A stretch of DNA of 36,315 bases from Pseudomonas sp. MWU13-2105 (lineage in GTDB: Bacteria; Pseudomonadota; Gammaproteobacteria; Pseudomonadales; Pseudomonadaceae). Shown one piece after another: positions 32,167 to 36,315 of the stretch (the stretch's first letter is position 1; every line of letters starts with the position of its first letter). The notes under the pieces were generated by a model. The model saw only the letters and a program-made list of their open reading frames with translations. It searched no databases and was not told where the DNA came from. Where the stretch lies: NCBI RefSeq assembly GCF_023242315.1, contig NZ_JALLIY010000031.1, positions 1 to 36,315 of the forward strand, given 5' to 3'. The position numbers and the translations under genes are program-made.

Positions 32167-33038
32167 ACCAGTTCCTCCTCTTCGGCACCCAGGTAGGCAG
32201 CAATCACCTTTGGGTCGTTACGGATCTGCTCGGGCCTGCCATTGGCAATGACATTGCCGTGGTCGAGCACCACGATGTCGTCAGAGATACTCATTACCAT
32301 GCCCATGTCATGCTCGATGAGGACTACCGTCATGTCGTGCTCGTCTCGCAGCAAACGGATCATGTCGCTCAGGGCTTCGGTTTCCTGTGGGTTGAGGCCA
32401 GCTGCCGGTTCGTCCAGACAAATGATCTCGGGGCGCGTGCACATGGCCCGGGCTATTTCCAGACGACGCTGCTGGCCATAGGAAAGCTCGCCGGCCAGGC
32501 GGTTGGCACAGTCCACCAGGTCCACCACTTCGAGCCAGTAGAACGCCGTGTTCAAGGCATCGCTTTCAGCCTTGCGATAACGGCGAGTGTTGAGGATGCC
32601 GGCGAGTAGACTGCGATTGACCCCCATGTGCTGGGCCACCAGCAGGTTCTCGACCACCGACATCTCCTTGAACAGACGGATGTTCTGGAAAGTCCGCGCC
32701 AGGCCGGCACGGTTCACCAGATGAGTGCCGCCAAACATCTTGTAATACAGCCGACTGACGAAGCTTTTCACCGAGACGAAATCGCTTGGCAGAAACGGCT
32801 CACCCAACAACTTGATCACGTTGGTCCGTTCGTCACCGGTATTGAGCTCAATCTTCCCGCCGGAGGCCTTGTAAAACCCGGTCAGGCAATTGAAGACCGT
32901 GGTCTTCCCTGCACCGTTCGGGCCGATCAGGGCAAAGATGGAATGACGTCGGATGGACAGGCTGACATCGCGCAAGGCCTTGATGCCGCCGAACTGCATC
33001 ATCAGGTGCTCCACCGACAGGATGACATCGCGGCTCAT
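32163..33038 (-). CDS. livG: Branched-chain amino acid-type ABC transporter ATPase LivG
   Basis: A 291-residue ABC ATPase with Walker A GPNGAGKTT, the Q-loop LTGFYKASGG region, the LARTFQNIRLFKEMSVVENLL segment typical of LivG, the signature LSYGQQRRLEIARAM, and Walker B IICLDEPAAGLNP. It forms the ATPase pair with LivF. AGGAG lies seven bases before the ATG at 33038, which excludes a longer upstream extension. The start overlaps the livM stop by four bases and the end overlaps livF by four. It imports branched-chain or other amino acids or amides; the neighbours suggest the latter. Confidence 0.94.
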   Translation of the reverse strand: MSRDVILSVEHLMMQFGGIKALRDVSLSIRRHSIFALIGPNGAGKTTVFNCLTGFYKASGGKIELNTGDERTNVIKLLGEPFLPSDFVSVKSFVSRLYYKMFGGTHLVNRAGLARTFQNIRLFKEMSVVENLLVAQHMGVNRSLLAGILNTRRYRKAESDALNTAFYWLEVVDLVDCANRLAGELSYGQQRRLEIARAMCTRPEIICLDEPAAGLNPQETEALSDMIRLLRDEHDMTVVLIEHDMGMVMSISDDIVVLDHGNVIANGRPEQIRNDPKVIAAYLGAEEEELV

Positions 33039-34351
33039 GGCGCTACTCCTTTGCGCGGTTGAACGCCAATACGGCTGATACGAATCAGTCCTCGTGGGCG
33101 CCAAATCATCATCAGCACCATCAATACGCCGAACAGCAACACACGATACTCGGCAAAACTACGCAGTAACTCCGGGGCGACGGTCAACACAAAGGCGGCG
33201 ATCACCACACCCACGGTTGAACCCATGCCGCCCAGCACGACAATGGCAAGAATCAGGGCGGACTCGAAGAAGGTGAACGAGGATGGGTTGACGAACCCCT
33301 GGTAGCTGGCGAAAAACACACCCGCCAGCCCCGCGGTGGACGCGCCGATGGCGAAGGCCGAAAGTTTGACCAGCACATGGTTCAAGCCCATGGCCCGACA
33401 GGCAATTTCATCCTCGCGCAATGCCTCCCAGGCACGCCCCATCGGCATCCGGGTCAAACGGTTCTTGATGTAAAGCACCCCCAGCACGACCAGGAATAGC
33501 ACGGCATAGATGAAAATGAACTTCAGATCGGGGTTATAGGCGGTTCCCAGGAACTCATGAATCGGAATCCTCCCCTCCTTGGCGTTACGCCCAAACTCCA
33601 GGCCCAGAAAGGTGGGTGCGGGTACTGCCAAGCCATTCGGCCCACCGGTAAAGGACAACCAGTTATTCAAAATCAGTCGGATGATTTCGTCGAAACCCAG
33701 TGTCACGATCGCAAGGTAGTCACCGTGCAGGCGCAGCACCGGGAAACCGAGCAGGCATCCGGCCAATCCGGCAGCGATGGCCGCCAGCGGCAGCATTGAC
33801 CAGAAGCCAAGGCCCAAATACTGGTAACCCAATGCCAGTCCGTAGGCACCAATGGCGTAGAACCCCACATAACCGAGGTCGAGCAAGCCTGCCAGGCCCA
33901 CCACAATATTCAATCCCAGGCCCAGCAACACATAGATCAAGCCGAGTATCACCACCGTCATCAGGTACTTGTTGGCAAATACAGGGAACACAATGGCAAT
34001 GACGATCAAGGCGGGAACTATCCAAAGCATCCGGGATTTGTAATCCGGTGCAAGGACATGCACGCCGCCATCACCGCCTTTGAACCGAGCAACGAAGGCA
34101 GCTCCACTGGCGGTCTGGGTCAACAGACTGAGCACCAGACGTCCCACCATCACGATGGCCGTCATCCATGCCACCCGATTGGGGTGCCAGTTGAAACTGT
34201 AGCCATCGAGCACGACACCGACGACAGGGCCGAAGACGATCAGCGCCAGTAAACCGGCCACCACTGCCTCGACCAGACTTTTCTTGACATCCAGCGCCTT
34301 GGCGACAGGCGTGGAAGCTTCCAGGGTTTTGTTCAAGGTCACGGACGACAT
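33035..34351 (-). CDS. livM: ABC transporter permease LivM
   Basis: A 438-residue multi-pass permease of the LivM/BraE kind. It has an N-terminal extension of about 100 residues with extra hydrophobic segments (VVAGLLALIVFGPVVGVVL), as in Pseudomonas BraE. The core has a GLGLNIVVGLAGLLDLGYVGFYAIGAYG segment and the EAA-like loop MPMGRAWEALREDEIACRAMGLN that docks onto the ATPases. It pairs with LivH in the inner membrane. The ATG is two bases after the livH stop region, so translation is coupled. Confidence 0.94.
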   Translation of the reverse strand: MSSVTLNKTLEASTPVAKALDVKKSLVEAVVAGLLALIVFGPVVGVVLDGYSFNWHPNRVAWMTAIVMVGRLVLSLLTQTASGAAFVARFKGGDGGVHVLAPDYKSRMLWIVPALIVIAIVFPVFANKYLMTVVILGLIYVLLGLGLNIVVGLAGLLDLGYVGFYAIGAYGLALGYQYLGLGFWSMLPLAAIAAGLAGCLLGFPVLRLHGDYLAIVTLGFDEIIRLILNNWLSFTGGPNGLAVPAPTFLGLEFGRNAKEGRIPIHEFLGTAYNPDLKFIFIYAVLFLVVLGVLYIKNRLTRMPMGRAWEALREDEIACRAMGLNHVLVKLSAFAIGASTAGLAGVFFASYQGFVNPSSFTFFESALILAIVVLGGMGSTVGVVIAAFVLTVAPELLRSFAEYRVLLFGVLMVLMMIWRPRGLIRISRIGVQPRKGVAP

Positions 34352-34353
34352 GC

Positions 34354-35268
34354 TTACACCTTTGTCACGTGTGGACGGCCGAGCAGGCCTTGCGGTCGGA
34401 AGATCAAAATCAGCACCAGCAGCGAAAAACTGAAAACATCCTTGAAATCACTATTGGCCATGCTTGCGAACTGCGACTCGGACACCCCTAGAATCAATCC
34501 GCCCAACATCGCCCCGGGCAGTGATCCAATGCCGCCCAGGACCGCTGCGGTAAAGGCCTTGATGCCGATGATGAAACCGGCGTAGAAGTCGAACGTCCCG
34601 TAATTCATGGTGATCAGTACACCCGCCAGTGCCGCCATAGCCGCGCCGATGATGAACACGCTGGAGATGATCCGATCGGTATTGACCCCCAGGATCGAAG
34701 CCATCTTGCGATCCTGCTGAACCGCTCGGCACATACGCCCCAGGGTGGTGTACTGGATGAGATAAGTCAGCACGGCCATGCCAACAAAGGCCGCCGCAAG
34801 AATGAACAATTTGGTGTAGGTCAACTGCACGAACCCACTGCCCACGGTGAGTCTCAGAGCCCCTTCGAGCAATGTCGGCACACCCTGTTGGCGAGCGCCC
34901 TGGCTGAGTTGGACGTAGTTTTGCAGGATCAGCGACATGCCAATGGCACTGATCAAGGGTGCCAGGCGGGTTGAGCTGCGCAATGGTTTGTAGGCAATAC
35001 GCTCGATGACCACACCATAAACACCAGTCACTACGAGCGTGAAAATCAAGGTCCCGAGGATCAGGAAGGGAAACGACTCAACGCCGAAGAACGACAATAC
35101 CGCCAGACCAATTGCTGCCAGATAGGCAGAGACCATATAGACCTCGCCGTGGGCAAAGTTGATCATGCCGATGATGCCGTACACCATGGTGTAACCGATT
35201 GCGATTAGCCCGTACACCGAGCCGAGCGTCAACCCGTTCACCATCTGCTGTAGAAAGATGCCATCCAC
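34354..35268 (-). CDS. livH: ABC transporter permease LivH
   Basis: A 304-residue permease of the LivH/BraD kind. The N-terminal QQMVNGLTLGSVYGLIAIGYTMVYGIIGMINFAHGEV is characteristic, and a YTTLGRMCRAVQQDRKMASILGVN coupling loop faces the ATPases. FTAAVLGGIGSLPGAMLGGL follows in the C-terminal part. It forms the translocation channel with LivM. It follows the binding-protein gene after 79 bases. That gap holds a short hairpin (GGTCC/GGACC, 35324-35345) that could temper readthrough, as is usual where binding protein must exceed permease. Confidence 0.94.
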   Translation of the reverse strand: MDGIFLQQMVNGLTLGSVYGLIAIGYTMVYGIIGMINFAHGEVYMVSAYLAAIGLAVLSFFGVESFPFLILGTLIFTLVVTGVYGVVIERIAYKPLRSSTRLAPLISAIGMSLILQNYVQLSQGARQQGVPTLLEGALRLTVGSGFVQLTYTKLFILAAAFVGMAVLTYLIQYTTLGRMCRAVQQDRKMASILGVNTDRIISSVFIIGAAMAALAGVLITMNYGTFDFYAGFIIGIKAFTAAVLGGIGSLPGAMLGGLILGVSESQFASMANSDFKDVFSFSLLVLILIFRPQGLLGRPHVTKV

Positions 35269-35347
35269 GATACGAATTCCGTCTGAGAATCAAGAAGCGC
35301 TAGCTGCCCCGGCCCGACAAACAGGTCCGAGGCAGTTTGAGGACCAT

Positions 35348-36315
35348 TCAGAGCTGCTTGTATTTGCCGTCCGGCCCCCACTGGTACATTACGTAGTTGG
35401 AGATTTTGAGATCGCCGTTACTGTCCCACTCCTTGCTCCCCATCGCTGTCGGGACGGGATGACTCTTGAGCCACTTGGCCGCTTTTTCGCCGTCGGTGCC
35501 CTTGATCGCAGTGAACGCCGCCGCTAGCGCCTGTACCGAGGTGTAGGCATACAGGGTGTAACCCTCCGGCTCATAACCGCCGGCACGGAATTTATCGATG
35601 ACTGTCTTGCCGGCGGGATTGTTGCGCGGGTCCGCGCCGAAGGTCATCAACACGCCGTTGGTGTATTGGGCACCGCCAGCAGCACTGACCAACTCATCCG
35701 TCACAATGCCGTCTCCGGAAATGAACTTGGCGGTCACGCCCTGCTCACGCAGCTGACGTACCAACGGACCGGCCTCCGGGTGTAAGCCGCCGAAATAAAC
35801 GACGTCTGGATTCAATGCACGAACCTTGGTCGCCAGGGCGTTGAAATCTTTCTCGCCGCGGGTCAATCCTTCATAAAGCACTTCCTTGAGGCCCTTTTTG
35901 TTCAACTCCAGCTTGGTGGCATCGGCCAGCCCCTGGCCGTAGGTGTCCTTGTCATGAATGAGCACAACCTTCTTGGCTTTGAGCACATCAACGATATAGT
36001 CGCCCGCGACGATGCCTTGCTGGTCATCGCGACCACAGTTACGAAAGACCGTGGCAAGGCCACGTTCAGTGACCTGTGGATTGGTGGCGGCTGGAGTGAT
36101 GGTCACTACCCCTGCGTCGGCATAGATTTCGTTGGTAGGAATGACCGAGGAAGAACAGAAATGCCCAACGACCGCCGACACCTTGTCGGAGTCGATCAAC
36201 CGATTGGCCACCGCAACCGCCTGCTTGGGATCGCAGGCGTCATCCCCTTTGACCAAACGGATCTTTTCACCGTTGATACCGCCTGCGGCGTTGATTGCCT
36301 CCGCCGCCGCAGAAG
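35348..36315 (-). CDS. Branched-chain amino acid-type ABC substrate-binding protein, partial
   Basis: The frame runs to the window edge, so the signal peptide and the first residues are missing; 322 complete codons plus stop region are visible. The chain begins SAAAEAINAAGGINGEKIRL and continues with VKGDDACDPKQAVAVANRLI and GHFCSSSVIPTNEIY, whose two Cys form the conserved LivJ/LivK disulfide. Further features are VTITPAATNPQVTERG, RNCGRDDQQG and the YVMYQWGPDGKYKQL end. It binds the substrate in the periplasm for LivHMGF. Ligand specificity is not decided: the family includes leucine, amide and aromatic acid binders. It is the first visible gene of the long minus-strand run, and its promoter lies outside the window. 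Confidence 0.93.
   Translation of the reverse strand, partial: SAAAEAINAAGGINGEKIRLVKGDDACDPKQAVAVANRLIDSDKVSAVVGHFCSSSVIPTNEIYADAGVVTITPAATNPQVTERGLATVFRNCGRDDQQGIVAGDYIVDVLKAKKVVLIHDKDTYGQGLADATKLELNKKGLKEVLYEGLTRGEKDFNALATKVRALNPDVVYFGGLHPEAGPLVRQLREQGVTAKFISGDGIVTDELVSAAGGAQYTNGVLMTFGADPRNNPAGKTVIDKFRAGGYEPEGYTLYAYTSVQALAAAFTAIKGTDGEKAAKWLKSHPVPTAMGSKEWDSNGDLKISNYVMYQWGPDGKYKQL

Overview
The window looks like part of a Pseudomonas chromosome, probably from the fluorescens group. This rests on GC-rich coding, Shine-Dalgarno starts, dense co-directional operons, many AraC, GntR, TetR and Lrp regulators, and Bra/Liv-type transporter genes. No rRNA, tRNA, CRISPR array, integrase or insertion sequence was seen. 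The first 4.8 kb and the stretch near 22.2-23 kb look visibly less GC-rich than the 4.8-22.1 kb block between them (judged by eye, not computed).

Layout. (1) 1-2.6 kb: a DUF1479/YbiU-family gene cut by the window edge (minus strand, GTG start), an AraC-type regulator and an Lrp/AsnC-type regulator. (2) 2.7-4.7 kb: a plus-strand trio, LysE/RhtB exporter, a PanB-type ketopantoate hydroxymethyltransferase of the actinobacterial sequence type, and a MaoC-like hydratase, divergent from the Lrp-type gene. (3) 4.8-12.5 kb: a catabolic block of two divergent operons. The minus operon holds DUF1185, a zinc-type alcohol dehydrogenase, a cupin and an FMN reductase. The plus operon holds a fumarylacetoacetate-hydrolase-family enzyme, a VOC protein, an aldehyde dehydrogenase and an MhpA-like FAD monooxygenase. 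It ends in a strong bidirectional terminator. (4) 12.5-22.2 kb: a GntR/FCD regulator, a chemoreceptor with a helical-bundle periplasmic sensor, and a plus-strand quartet of DUF1302, DUF1329, a YCF48-like protein and an RND/MMPL transporter. Copies of an operator-like motif (core TTTGTGCACAAA and variants) lie in the three control regions of blocks 3 and 4. They suggest one GntR-controlled regulon for finding, importing or exporting, and degrading a hydrophobic, probably phenolic compound. (5) 22.4-23 kb: an alpha/beta-hydrolase pseudogene with a nonsense codon and a frameshift. (6) 23-36.3 kb: a co-directional minus-strand run. In transcription order it contains a Liv-type ABC transporter (binding protein cut by the window edge, LivH, LivM, LivG and a LivF broken by an 11-bp tandem duplication), an SDR dehydrogenase, PxpB, PxpC, PxpA, a biotin carrier protein, a biotin carboxylase, a second carrier-like protein without the biotin lysine, a TetR regulator, an aminotransferase and an AraC regulator.

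How the genes may work together. PxpB and PxpC are related to the carboxyltransferase half of urea carboxylase. With AccC and AccB beside them, block 6 encodes all the parts of a split urea-carboxylase-like enzyme plus the PxpA amidohydrolase. This suggests carboxylation-assisted opening of an imported lactam or amide, possibly 5-oxoproline or a relative. It is the strongest candidate here for an under-described system. The substrates of this block, of the aromatic block and of the PanB/MaoC/LysE trio cannot be read from the sequence.
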